DNA of 64,000 nucleotides, from contig CM068583.1 of assembly GCA_035048485.1 (NCBI GenBank), forward strand, positions 18,699,341-18,763,340, written 5' to 3'. The position numbers were made by a program, and so were the translations under genes. How positions within the stretch are numbered: the stretch's first letter is position 1; each line of letters opens with the position of its first letter. This document shows, piece after piece, positions 12,756-25,570 of the stretch. Origin of the DNA: Pteria penguin. Lineage: Eukaryota > Mollusca > Bivalvia > Pterioida > Pteriidae. The notes below the pieces were generated by a model that made no database searches, was not told the DNA's origin, and worked only from the letters and a program-made list of their open reading frames with translations.

Positions 12756-14797
12756 CCACTATTGTATGCAAACGCACAAATAATGAATATATCAATGAGT
12801 TTAAACGAAAAGAATTAAGTTGGAAAAAAATTAAACAATAGAAACAAAAATGAAAGGAAAAAGGATCCTCGCCCCAATCTAAAACTCAATGATAAATACG
12901 TGTTAATAAATAAATTAGTAAACAAATAATATATAAAAATCTAAATAAATAAGTATAATGAGTTTTAAGTATATTCTTCTCTTAAGATATAAAGCTGACT
13001 TGCTCTAGCCAGAACTCTTATTTTTACCACTGTTTAAAACCACGTGTGTCCCACTACTGGTCGCTGAACTTTTTGACTTTACAAGACACATTGCACATTA
13101 TGTGCCATCACAACCTGCCTGAGGAAAAGATCATGTTCCTTGAATTTGTGAAAGATATTTACAAAAATACTGTTCTAAAACTTAAAAGCAAATTGATGTC
13201 AGAATGTCAATTACAAATTAATTTGCATTTTAAGAGTGCAATTGTGCATAGTGGTGTTTCATTTCAGAACGACCTTTTTTGGATGAAATTTTAAACCATT
13301 CAAATTATTGTAAAGATAATTTTCACAAAGGGTGTGCATAAATCGCGTGGAACATTCAATGAATCGAGATCTCGAAGTGTGTGTTTTTTAGTATTTTATT
13401 TTATTCATGATATTATTTTAAACAGCCCATTACGTTCTCAGCATGATGGGCCATTCATGTCAGTACGGGTACTTCTTCATTCTGCACGAAAAAGCACATT
13501 TAAAAGACTTCTTTTTATGACGACAAATTTCTCTGCAAGCTGTGTAATTTACATACCTTATATATTTAATACCCAGTAACTCTATCTCAATTACGCAAGG
13601 TGAATATTATTAAACTTAAAAGCATCAAGTAATAAGTTTCATCGTGATCAGATGAACAATTCAACTGTCTGTATGGAACAAAGGTGTATATGTTTCATTT
13701 TGTAACAGCTGTGACCATTTTGTCGACAGGTTCGTGCAAGAAATATATAATATACATAGTGTACAAACTGTTTCATATACTCATTTCCTACGATAAAACA
13801 TCTTGATGATCACACTCTGTCTATTGTATCGAGATCGCTGAATCACAAAACCATCATTCTACATAATAAGTTACATTAAAATCCATTCAGCAAGGAAATT
13901 GTTTCTTTCAGTTTGGAGTTTATTGTCATATTATTCCTTTAATGTACTCCAATAATTACCTTTATGTAAAATATCAATCGTATTTTGACGCATCATGTGA
14001 GTGTTTGCTCCTTTTAAATAAAGTGAGATTTCCTTTTTTTTATAAATAAGTAAATAATCGTGGCTTTCTGATAACAAGTGTATGTATGGGATGATTTTGA
14101 CGTATGAATACAGACAAATGGAGCCAATACTAAATGATGAAAGACCTCAGAGGAGTTATATTCATCACCACTCAGTAGATAACATGTATGATGATCAAAC
14201 AGTCGTCAAAACTTACTTCACCGTGAAATTCATTGTCGTTATATTTAAAACGTAATGAGATGAGTTCATCTTGGGGGTTATTCAGATGGAAAATTAGTCC
14301 CTCAAATAAGATATATTTGAAGATCATTTGAACGTCATCCATAAAATTTTAGTCAAGAGTGATATTACACGTAGCAGGGATTATGCAGCGTTGAGAGCTT
14401 CATTACGAACATAGCGTGTGTATTTTACGTTTCAGCGGATGTGGAGAATATCTTGAAGTGTCTCACAATCAACTTGTGGTCGGACAGGTAGATTACCGAT
14501 TTTTAAACGGCCGCCTGATTTACAGGTATCGAAGTGATTTTCAAGGTAGTAGAGAAACCGTCCAGCAAACTTTGAATGTCACCGAATAATCGACCAATCA
14601 AAGAGCGATAATCATCTGTCGTCACGCATGTCCTTGTGGGCGGGACTTGTGGTGGAATGGTTATTGAGAATGCATCAGGAGTATTTTGTAGGGCCAAATA
14701 GGCGCGTGGACGAAGGCGTGTGACATACAGGTTCCGGATAGAGCCACGAGACGTAAGTAAGACAGGCAGACAGGGAGATGGTCTCAGCTCATTCACA

Positions 14798-16349
14798 ATG
14801 GAACTGAAGTTACTGCCAATTTTCATCACAGTCCTATCAACTATCTCTAGTAGTTTCTGCGAAAAGGTGAGAAAGATCTCTCGTCGCGACTTTGAGTATC
14901 ATATAAAGAATTGTAAAAAAAATTCAATATTTTATAATAGTGTCTTTAATATAAACATTTTAGATTTTTTGAAAAAAAATTCATACAAATTTATTCTCCT
15001 TCTTTATTTTCCAGATTAGACTGCCGTCCTTTAAGAAGCTAAAGTTGCATTATCCCGGATACAAACATTATGGAGGGAGATTTACTCACAAACGGATCAA
15101 AGAAAGAATAGGGTGTGATACAACAAATCTTCTATACGATACCAGCGCTTTAAGACTATCATTCGCCTTAAACAAAATAGGTGGCGCAGATTCCATAGGG
15201 ACCACTCCTGTGCATTTATCTAAATACGGAAAAGACAGCATAGCAGGTAAAGACGGCCTGCAATATCTCTATCATCCCATCGCGTTTGGACCGTATTTCG
15301 CGGACAAATATGGATATCCAAACATCTCAATTTTGCACCAGAAAGATCCTACTGCAACGAAAGAGAAATTTTGGGGAAAGCAAGGAGTGATGGAAATTAT
15401 TACTTATACTAAACATGGAAATAAACCAAAAGGACACATGGCTCTCTGGGATTGTGACCACATACATCAAGCTAAAGATTGGATATCAAAACATACCTTA
15501 ATCACTGTTGAATTCTGGGAGTCGCCAGGTAAATATTTAAAATTTGCATTCTTGTATCGTCAGATTATTTAACAATTTTTTTGAAATGATTCATACCGCA
15601 TGAACATACTGCAATACGAAGGACGACTTCTTAAAATTTAAGTTTTTGCTTGTATTTTTTATTCTACTTAAAATTCAAACTTTTAACCTGCAAACCGTTG
15701 AAATGAATTTTATAACATGGGCTTAAATATAAAGGAAAACTCCTTGAATGTAACATTAATAAGTGTCAAGTTCAGTTTGATTTAAGATGTCTGCAGAGCT
15801 TTGTAAAAGATTAAAATATGAGTGCATATTGCATTGTGAAAAGTGAGGCTTTGAAATTAAATGTACATGTGCTTAGTTAATTCTTTTATATTTGCAGATT
15901 CGGAATGCTCCAAAGCATCACAAACTGACGGCGATAAAGCTTCAGAAAGACACCTTAAATTGAAAAAGAAACATACAACTTACTACAAAAGGATTAATAC
16001 TATGCGAACACATATCAAAAAACCGAATTACGTCGGGACAGATTTGAAAACAGCGCAAAAAGTTGATGCCAAAGTTTTAAAAAGACATCTAAAAGTGAAA
16101 AAGAAGCACACAATGTACAACAATAGGATTAATACTGCGAAAAAAGATGTGAAAAATGACACAGAAAAACCGACTTATGTTCGGACAGTCCGATTGGTCG
16201 CGGACGAAAAATATCAAAAACCGGAGATAAGATACGATACGTTCCGAAAAGCGGCTTACGACAGAGCATTTAAACAAATGCGACCTGTGTATTCTTACGA
16301 AAAACGGTTCCCCAAAAAGCCGAGATCAAACGTTGTTGTTTTCAGTTGA
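14798..16349 (+). CDS. Secreted Tae4/Dae4-type amidase-fold protein with basic tail, 3 exons, 344 aa
   Basis: Exons 14798-14866, 15015-15528 and 15898-16349 join in phase (0, then 1) to 344 residues. Residues 1-20 form a signal peptide. Residues 35-194 resemble the type VI secretion amidase effector 4 (Tae4) fold, known in animals as domesticated amidase effectors (Dae4) of bacterial origin. Visible hallmarks are the ALRLSFALN helix start (68-76), GHMALWD with the catalytic-type His164, and a closing EFW. Active family members cut the D-Glu-mDAP bond of peptidoglycan using a cysteine just before the A-x-R-x-S helix. Here that residue is Ser67 (AGC at 15144-15146), so hydrolytic activity is doubtful. 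Residues 195-344 form a Lys/Arg-rich extension encoded by its own exon, unlike the bacterial effectors. Likely extracellular. An AATAAA near 16625 could serve polyadenylation. Family call fairly firm; role as an active antibacterial enzyme not supported. Confidence 0.8.
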
Positions 16350-18760
16350 ATTTGAATCGTGTCCTTCCAATCAATGGTGCTAATATATATATATATATGT
16401 TTTGAAAACTGTAAAAAGTGCTCAATATAATTGTTTTAAAAGTACAAACGGAGACTGAATATTATAATCAAATAGGCGTATAAGGTGACTTAACGAAACC
16501 CTAAGTGTTCACTATTAATTGTGTTGTAATAATATTTTGTTTTATACTGTTTGTACTTTCCTTGCTTGTACAAATCATATACAATTGTTGAATAAATGTT
16601 GTGAATATCTTCAAATTTACTTTGAATAAACGGGATAATATAGAACCAGCTGTTCCATCTGACAAAATCAACATCAACGATTCTTGATATAGTTTGGTTT
16701 GGTTTTGGTTTGTAAAACTCTTGCGTCACTTCAATATTTTTCAACCGTTTTTGACACCGTTGCGAAAGTTAATCATTTTATCAAACAATCCAGGATTCGA
16801 ATAGAGAAATTTCATATTTTACACGGCATATGGGACGTAATGTCCGACAAACAACATTTTGCCGGGGTTTTCATTATGACGTTAAAGTTTAGATTATGAA
16901 GTCACAATAGAATGACCCAAATTTGAGCGGCAAAACATCATATGTCGGGAATTTTATAAAAAATAAGTTTATATGAAGACGATATATTAAGATCACCTGT
17001 GTCGACGCCAAGTTCTTACCAACTCTACATGATAAATCCATAGATTTAGATATGAGCATTTTCTAATTTTAGCAAGAACTTTCACCGATTATACTATGAT
17101 TTAAAAATCGACAATTTATCTGAAAAGAATGACAACTAATCTATTGATAAATTACCCTTTTCTTTATAAAATTATTAAGTTCAATGGCGAGTTTAATTTC
17201 AGTCCGGAAGCCTTTCTTAAATGAAAAGCATCGATAGGAGTTCTTATTCTTTCGGAAGAACGTTACCTGTAGAGTTTAACAGGAGTTTAATATCATTGCT
17301 GAATGATGCTGTAGTTAAAGTTTTTTTGTGCCTTGTCATTGCATGTATGTATGGCCGGTATGGTGGTCAACCAGGATTAATTAACAGCTTTATTGCTTTT
17401 AAAGCTTTTCATCACATGGTTATTTCAATATTAAGTCTAGTTTAGCAGGACACCAGAGAAGGCGACAAACGTATATACCACCGAATGTCGGGACGGACCA
17501 CCCCTTTTATCTTTGTCTCGATAGAAGACTATCTCCGATATGTCAGCTGTGAGAGGCTTCATTTCATAACGTTAGTCCAATTTGCCAAGCTGTGTCAGGA
17601 AGAGAGGGAATTTGAATCTGTATTTTTTTTAAACAAAATACTATTGCACATGTATTGCTACGGATATAACATTCTTTATGTGTATCAAATGTAGCAAAAA
17701 CATGAATAGATACCGCTTAAAAGTGGGCAGACATGCAGTGAAACGATGATACTTCAACGTTATTATCGCGCAGACCTGGAATGATAAAAAATGTGGCTTT
17801 TTGATGTTTCGAGTTCATAGAGATGTTGTAAAATGAATAAAATGGCAAAGTGAAAAAAAAGATACTAATTAAGTACAAAAAAAGACAAGCCCGTTTTTGC
17901 TAAAAAATAATAAAAGCTTTACCGAAATTCAACACTAATCTGATTAGATCTAAGTTAACATAAATCTCGTAAAGTTTCGGGATCGAGGTTGAGTGATGTC
18001 AATTTCATCTTGTGTTTATTACACGAAGCGTGCGGGCTGAAGTCCATCGGGTCCATGGATTGACTCCGGCTCTATGCATAATAATCACCCTCCTCATACC
18101 TAATTCATTGGTGTAAAATTACACAGATCTTACGATAAAAATATCTCTTTTCTGACGTGTAAACTGTTTCTGTTTTCGACGGATCACGCATCCAGAAGGG
18201 TCCCTGATCTCCAATTTGCATTAGATTTTGACAGATAGTCGGTTATGATATTGAAATTAATGGAAATAAGCAGGCGCATACAATTCCGTTTACATTCATA
18301 TATTTGCTAGGTGGTGAAGATTAAATTTAATAGGTTTTATTCCATTGTTCGCATTGACACACTGGTATGAAATCTGATACGCGTAGAAAGGACCTTTGTA
18401 TGTTATTTTTTACTGTAACTCTATAGGGTCACGCTTCTCAAATTCCAATACACAATAAAACATTATTTATATCTTTTAAAGGCAGATACCTGCAAATTTG
18501 AGTATAGTTATCTACCTTTTTAATTTACTGCTAATTTCTGTTATATCTAATACAATATTTTCTCTTGTTTACCGAACTGAAGAATTTGTTGGGCAAAATT
18601 GACGTTACTCCTCTCTATTTATATAAATTTTGATTTTCATATGTGTAGGATAAAAGCATAATCGACGAATTCTGAATTACTGTAGAATTTTGCATATTGT
18701 GAACATGATTTTTGGAACAGTATGTATTGCTAAATCGAGACAATGAGTACCTGTATGTTA
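16350..18760. other. Gene-free intergenic sequence
   Basis: A TA run lies at 16383-16399 and an AATAAA near 16625 that could end the amidase-fold transcript. No further gene or mobile element was recognised up to the small inverted repeat at 18766. Confidence 0.45.
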
Positions 18761-18765
18761 CATTA

Positions 18766-18832
18766 AAGCTTAAACATTTATTATGCTTAATACGTTATAA
18801 TAAAGTTTAAGCATAATAAATGTATTAAACTA
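18766..18832. repeat. Small perfect-arm inverted repeat
   Basis: TTAAACATTTATTATGCTTAA is mirrored by TTAAGCATAATAAATG across a short loop. It could be a small foldback element or a hairpin. Confidence 0.5.
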
Positions 18833-18879
18833 GAGTAACAAGTATAAACGATTTTTCCTGGTCTTCTTGGGTTATTGGT

Positions 18880-20300
18880 ACAATATCCAATTCAATTTAT
18901 TTTCAAATGCCAATACAGCATATAGAAAACACAAACATATTTACAGTATGTACAAAAACAAAATCCAGAGATGCACAACAATGTCACACACTCAAACACA
19001 CCATCACATAAACCCTCTCTCACACACACACACACACCTTAACCAACACACACTCATACACACACACTCAAATACATACAAACATCTCATACATGGTTAC
19101 AGTGGTGGAGAGTGAGTAAATACCTCACGATCTAAGCTTACTGGCTAGATACAAAAATTTGCCAAGATTTAATAATTGTTTAACATTATTCACACTTAGT
19201 AGCTGCACAAGTTTGAAAACAGATGGTCTATTGTAATAATAGGGTTTTATAAAACGTAGACGTAAGTCAGTATACTTAGGGCAAATCAATACAAAATGAA
19301 ACTCATCTTCCACATCATTGGTATTACAATGTATACATAATCTACTATTTCGGCCTTCATTATCGTACCTTCCACGTTCTATTCGAAGGTTGTGTGATGA
19401 TAATCTAAATTTGGTGATATACTTTTTATATAACAAAGGAATGGGTTTTAATAAATAATATTGCATAGTAAAATTATCTATAAGATGTTGATATAAACGT
19501 CCCTTTGATGATCTTGTAATATCAAGAAGTATGGTTTGTTGGTATGTGTCTTTGAGTCTTTTTTCAATCAAAGCTATGATGTTATAGTTTAAAACATCTT
19601 CGTGAAAAACATATGAAAGACCCATATTCTCTAACTCACTACGAATATTTAGAATCCAGTCGTCGTTTCTTTCTACCATTTCATTATAACATGCCCTTAG
19701 TATACAGTTTGTTGTTGATTTTATTTTGAGCCAAAATTTAAAAATTTTGATTTTACGAGTGATATAAAGGGGAAATCTCCCAAGTTCAAAGTAAACTAGA
19801 TTGTTGCAAGTATTTCTTTTCAGACCCAAAATATTTTTACAAAATGATATATGTACTTTTTCAACGTCTACAGCTTTGTGAAAACCCCATATCTCAGCAC
19901 CATAATTAAGAATACTACATACATAGGTATCAAATACAGAACATTTGGTTTGTATGTTAAGATTAAAAGATTTCAGTGAACTTGAAATTGCAAACATAGC
20001 TTTTCTGCCTTGTTCGGCTATGTACTTTTGTGTTGTTAAAAACTTTCCATTGAAGTTAAGTAAAATACCTAGATAATTGTAACAATCAACTACATCAAGT
20101 TTATTGTCATTAAAATAAAAATCATTCACTGTATTTTGTTTTTTACAATTTCTAAAAACCATCACTTTCGTCTTATCAATATTTACAGACAAGTTCCAGC
20201 GTTTAGTATAGGTATATAATGAGTTTAACATACACTGTAATCCCTCTGCTGATTCTGATAATCCAACATTCATGATAACAGTGATTTCAGTCTGCATTGG
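18880..20300 (-). mobile_element. 5'-truncated LINE (non-LTR retrotransposon) with 390-codon reverse transcriptase C-terminal ORF
   Basis: The ORF 20297-19125 on the minus strand encodes the region downstream of the reverse transcriptase catalytic site. It shows thumb-type sequence (YTKRWNLSVNIDKTKVMVF), the YLGILL block, ILNYGAEIWG, and a C-terminal CxxC...H...C zinc-knuckle-like motif (CIHC...HFVLIC). The YxDD motif itself is absent, so the copy starts just inside the RT domain, as expected of 5' truncation during insertion. The 3' part (about 19120 down to 18880) carries a CA/TG microsatellite and ends with an AATTGAATT-type tail. No endonuclease or RNase H is present. The 390 codons are open, so the insertion is fairly young. 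The clade cannot be decided by eye. Confidence 0.85.
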
Positions 20301-22610
20301 TGTATTAATTTCTGTATTCTATGCTGTGTTGTGTAATTACCCACTCAGTTGAAGTCGAGCAGCATGGATTTTATTTCTCGTCTAATTCAGAAATGTCCAG
20401 CTACAATTTATATAATGATAATCATTGCTTTTTATTTACCACTTTATATTATAGAAATATAATAACGCAAGATCAAGGTAAGACATGATTATACAACTGG
20501 AATCGAGCTCTGGTCACCAGGTCTGAAAGTCAGCGCATTTTCAATACGACAATCCATTTCCTCTACATGTGGTTTGAATTCCTCGATTGTCAGGTAATTA
20601 CGCCCAACGCTTTCTCAGCTCAAACATTATTCAAAGTTTGCATACAAAACTCGAGAAATGTAATCTTCTTTATAGATATGATCAGTGCATGTTTTGTCTG
20701 CCCAAATGTTACCAGTATCAAACTGACCAGCAAGTGTTAATTATAGAAAATGAAGTTTGCAAATAAAGAAGGATACATGTCGAATGTCCGTTCATGATGT
20801 CAGTTTCTTTCATTGTCCACTCGTCCAAAGAGATGTAATTTTGTAATCACATCTCCACGATCCCGTTGAAGTGGTCAGTGAGTCAATCGTATCCAGAAAA
20901 TATCTTGACTTTAATCTCATTCACTCTTGTTTGTAACGAGACACTCCGAAGTCGAAATCAAATAATTGTCCGAAGTTTGTACACAAACTTTGAGAGATAT
21001 AATCAACTTCTGAGATAAAATCAGTGCAAGTAATTTTTGACCAAATGCTAGTGAAAATCGTATTAACAAAGAAAGGATCCACATGAAACAATGTCTAGAT
21101 GCTCACTGACACTAATATTGATGGCTTTACAATATGTCGATTTTTATATTGCTATGTGAGGGAGTTTTTGTACCATTATTCTGTCAAATTCAAATTTTGT
21201 AAAACTGATGTTAATAAAAAGGTTTTTTTAAATTATATTTGAAATTCGTATAGCCGTAACACCTTCTACCTTTACCCTTTGGATTTTGGATCCGCTTCTG
21301 AATTAGATACACTAAACACTTACAACAATGTCCTAGCATGAGGTATTACTAAAGAAGATACTCTTGTACGATTTTTTTTTCACATCCAAAACCTCCCAGG
21401 TCCTCCCTCCATCAATATCTATTTGTTCATTAGACCTACTTATGTATGTTTCACCATGTACTTTGCAATTAACAAAGGGAATATAATCTACTTAAACGGA
21501 TCATTAGAGTGATCAAGTAGACAACGTCAATACTGCTTCGGCTGTTTTACATGCAGCAATTACTTTTAACATTCAAAATGTCAACCGGGGTGCATATTTT
21601 TTCTGAATAAAATAAAACAAATTTCGAGGGTTTGCAAATAATAAAAGAATGATCATTTTCATCTGGTACTCTTATTTTTTATCCTAAACAAAACTTAAGA
21701 TATTTTTAGGCAGCAACAAAAGAGAAAATTCGCAGAATATTAAAAAACTTTCCAAAGACACGTCACGTATTGTATAAAGTTGTTGCCCTGTGTCTATGGC
21801 TATCCTTTATATCTTCACTTCATGTGGGAATCTGGGAGTGCAATTCAAGTTTTCAAAATAATAGACTGTTTTTCGCTATAAAAGTATTGTTTATTTAGTC
21901 AAGATCAGATAAGACACGAAAGTATATCAACGAATATTATTAAAAAAGTCTATTAATTTTGGATGAACTTTATCAAAGTAGAAAGTAATACAGTTTGTCA
22001 TTAACGGCTACTTTTGGAAGGTTATTGATTATGTTTTATTTTTTGAAGAGACATATCAATTCTTAAAATCTTGTTACTTATTTTACCATAAGGGTATAAA
22101 ATCCTAATTATACTATTTACAAATATTTCCTAATATCAAACAGTTATAATGGAGGCTTGCAAGGACACTGCATTACCTGATCAAAGAATCTTGACCACAT
22201 TTGGTCAATAAATCGCATCATTTGAGGATGATCAATTTCAAAAGCGGCAATTTTCGCAAATTAAACAACGTATTCTTCCAACGAAAGGAAATTTTGTAGT
22301 CTCTAAATGATGCTAATAGTCACAAGTATTTATTAAGCTACTTATGAAGCTCTTGGAGACCATTAAAACGGCTCCGGGGTATTTCGTTTGGAGTGAGTCT
22401 TGCAAAGGTCAAGGTGATGTGATTGGGACACCTGAGTGCTTCATAACCCATTTTAATTTTGCTAAAGGACTTTAAATATTACGTTCTCTTCTAACAATAG
22501 CAACAGCGACAATCACAATGACTGGGTACCGCTGGAACTCGAATTCGCAACCTTTCGGTCTGGATAGGACACGTACTTCGAATCTAATGATTTAGATTTC
22601 CAGATTTGCA
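20300..22610. other. Gene-free AT-rich sequence
   Basis: No coding or repeat structure recognised. Confidence 0.4.
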
Positions 22611-22614
22611 CCAC

Positions 22615-22692
22615 AAGAGAGAGAAAAAAAGGAGAGATAAAGAAAGAAGAAGAAGAAGAAGAAGAAGAAGAAGAAGAAGAAAAAGAAGAAAA
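22615..22692 (+). repeat. GAA/GAGA microsatellite
   Basis: A run of AAG trinucleotides preceded by GA-rich sequence. The poly-Leu frame on the other strand is an artefact. Confidence 0.8.
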
Positions 22693-23744
22693 ACCAGATT
22701 TTGCGACAGTGCACCAAATCCAAAGTAAATAAAATTGTTAGAAAATGTCGTATTTTGAATATTAATGTCTACCAGGTGGCGATAGTAAAACAAAGTTTAC
22801 AATGTAAATACCTCAGTTGTCATTATAACAGGCATTTTTATTGTCATATCCATATGTCTATGTCTGTAACTCAGGTACCTTTATTTCGAGACCGGAAATA
22901 GTATTGTCGCAGTAACTTTATTATTTTACCGTCTTAAATCAAGTCAGCAAGACTAAACAAACAGATTGAAGTCCTGCTTGTATTATTTCTAGTATTTAAC
23001 AAACTCTTCAATTTGGTTTAAAAGGAAGTATAAACTTCTTATTGACTAATATTCCCACTATTTGGTTAAGAACACACGAGTAGGACACGCTTTCAAAATA
23101 TAACATACGGTGAAATATTAAAAGTACGAGCATCATTTCACCGCAATTCACGTCTTGGTTAGATCAAATTTATTTGTTTACACTAGATATTTGAGCATCC
23201 GGTTGGAATCAAATAGTCATTGTGTCAGCCAATCAAAGGCCGCGTTAGAGCAGGTGTTGCCATGATATCGGCTGTTGCACAAATTACATAATGTATTGAG
23301 AGAATGACAAAGCGTTTGAAAGTGTCAAATGATCTTATACACGAAATGATATTGGCATGAAAAGATAGAGTCACGATCGGGATAAGATAAGGTATATTCC
23401 ATGTCCACAAGAATTCGAGTATTTTTTTATCTTGACAGATGAAATTATTTCAATTGGTTGAAAGAAATTCCTAGGTGCGACGAAAATTACTCTCCGTGTA
23501 CCTTTGGTGCGACATTAAACAATATTTTATCAATCATGCTACCATTTTATTTTTAGTCCACAATTAGCGCCCACTGTAGGAGAGATTTAGCAATTATATG
23601 TTCATTTAGAAAAAATATGAACCGTGTCGCAAATTTGAAGCAGAAAGTAAACGGGTTCTTTTACATATTGAGAAATTTCGCTTGTTTTTGTTTTGTTTTG
23701 TTTGTTTTGGTTTTGGTTTGGTTTTACGATACTCCAAGATTATT

Positions 23745-23965
23745 TCACTTCTATTGTGGCGGCATCCGCCTGGTGCATTGCTTCATAATTTTCTCCTACG
23801 CTACGGACCCACCCGAAGCAGTGAGGGATATGTTTATCAGCTGCATGATTAGCCAAAAGACTATTTAAAGGCAAAATAAGCCATATCATACCATACCATA
23901 CCGTGACACAGGGTCTCGGTTTATTCTGTCTGCTCAGTACAAATGACTGATAATGAAGGAGAAGA
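23745..23965 (-). mobile_element. tRNA-derived SINE, family A, decayed
   Basis: GGCGGCATCCGCCTGGTGCA, GAAGCAGTGAGGGATATG and a CTCGGTTTATTCTGTCT block correspond to minus-strand family A, with the head largely eroded. Confidence 0.6.
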
Positions 23966-24106
23966 TGATAAAGCACCTTAGAAAAATCCGAGCCGACAAA
24001 CTGATTTGAACTTGGATTCTAAGATTTGAAGTCCAGTGCGATACAACTGGACCAACCCCAATCTCTCATGTAGAGGACGCTACGCCACTCTCCGCTTTCC
24101 CCCTTT

Positions 24107-25349
24107 GGAGCCTTATTCACGAAGCATCTAAAAAGGCTATTTTTGCGTGAGCCTTCCAGAAACGTTGCGACATTGACCAACAACGTATTTACGAAGCACC
24201 CAGAAAAGAGGTATTGCGAAAACGTTCCGGAAACGTTGCAGAATCGTAGCGAAAAAGAGGTATGTTATGTTAACAATCAAATTTTAAAAATATGCGTTGG
24301 ATATACACAGTTCTTGACTTTTATCTGATGGAAATGAATTGGGTCTTTTCGTCTATTCACACTACAGAGTTATTTCTCAATTGAACAGGTATCTGATGCC
24401 AGTAGCATTCAGTGGAGAAGCATACAGTACATTAATGAAATGCTTTTAATTATTTTCTCACTTTAGGAAGCAAACGTTGTAAAACATGTGGTCGATGGAT
24501 GAGTCTTTACCTAGGAATTGAAGATAAATCCCGAGGTGTATATCCCATGCAAAGTCACTTGTCTGGATCGTCTCAGCGTTTGCGGGTGAACCCCATTACA
24601 CGTAGATCTAAAGGTACGGTGCCATTTGAAATAAGAAATCTTGCCAAGGGCATGGGCAAAAACTTATCCACATCAGCCGAAACAGATACACCCTATCCTT
24701 GCCATTAAGACTCATTTTACGTCATTTGGTGAAGTCTTTACGTTAATATTATGAAACACGTGACAATTCGTAGTTTTGTTTTGTTTTTGCTTTGTTTTTT
24801 GTTTTGTTTTGTATTTTTGTTTGTTTGAGTTTTTTATCTATCTAATATACATATTGTGTACAGAATCGTTTATTATCATTTCAAGGCGAACGTAAAATTA
24901 TTTACTCTTAGTTATCAATTCACAAAATGTTAAGATTTCTTATGTTCAATACACTGATCCATTTTCGTGAAATGTCAAGCACTTTTGCAGAAAATAGGAC
25001 TTTGATGACGTCACGCAAGGATGGACAAATCGGACATTTGTTATGACATCATAAGCATAACTGTAGCTTTCTCCATGTATGCTGAAAAGTGGATCGGTGT
25101 ATGTGTAATAAACTACGTTTTTATGAAAAACCACCAAACAGCGATTTATCGATTAAAATAAATATATAATATATAATGTACACCTGCCTTTTAATCAACC
25201 AATTAAAAACCCTGTTTTATCGATAAGATTGCGGAATCGTTCTGAATATTACCGAAACGTTGTGGAATCAATTGCGGAAACGTTCCGTAACAATACGGAG
25301 ACGCTTTTCGCATGCGAAAAAAAATCGGATGTTTCGTGAATAAGGCTCC
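24107..25349. mobile_element. 1.24-kb non-autonomous TIR transposon
   Basis: The ends are perfect 17-bp inverted repeats (GGAGCCTTATTCACGAA at 24107-24123, its complement at 25333-25349). Sub-terminal AACGTT-rich repeats (GGAAACGTTCCG type) occur at both ends. TTT flanks both sides, compatible with a 3-bp target duplication and a PIF/Harbinger-like origin, which is inference. No transposase is present. It sits inside an older repeat related to 2766-2992. Confidence 0.78.
24400..24610 (+). repeat. Dispersed repeat family C, copy inside the TIR element
   Basis: GAAGATAAATCCCGAGGTGT, CACTTGTCTGGATCGTCTCA and GCGTTTGCGGG match the family C copy at 9530-9720. It was inserted into, or captured by, the 24107-25349 transposon. 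Confidence 0.55.
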
Positions 25350-25509
25350 TTTTGTCGTCTCGAAACTGCTTTTTACAATATTTCTGTAAAACTGGGAAAA
25401 TTCACAATTATTGGTATAGATCTAATAGATTTTAAACATCAATTAACCTTTTAATAGAAAGACTTTTACATTTGGTACACGATGTAAATCACTTATTCGG
25501 TCTTTTCGT

Positions 25510-25570
25510 TATACAGAGATACCTTCCATTTTAGACGGTATCTGACGTAAAACAATTATGACGTTATCAA
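25510..25570 (+). repeat. Partial copy of the CRE-bearing MITE
   Basis: TTATACAGAGATACCTTCCA and GACGGTATCTGACGTAAAAC match the left end of the element at 27061-27238. Confidence 0.5.

Larger units (their letters stand above)
6100..14797. other. Gene-free repeat-bearing interval
   Basis: No spliced gene could be assembled here. The longest open frames (such as 9741-10106 on the minus strand) lack an ATG start or recognisable domains. The interval holds two minisatellites, a SINE, a foldback element and a GAAA microsatellite, listed separately. Confidence 0.45.
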
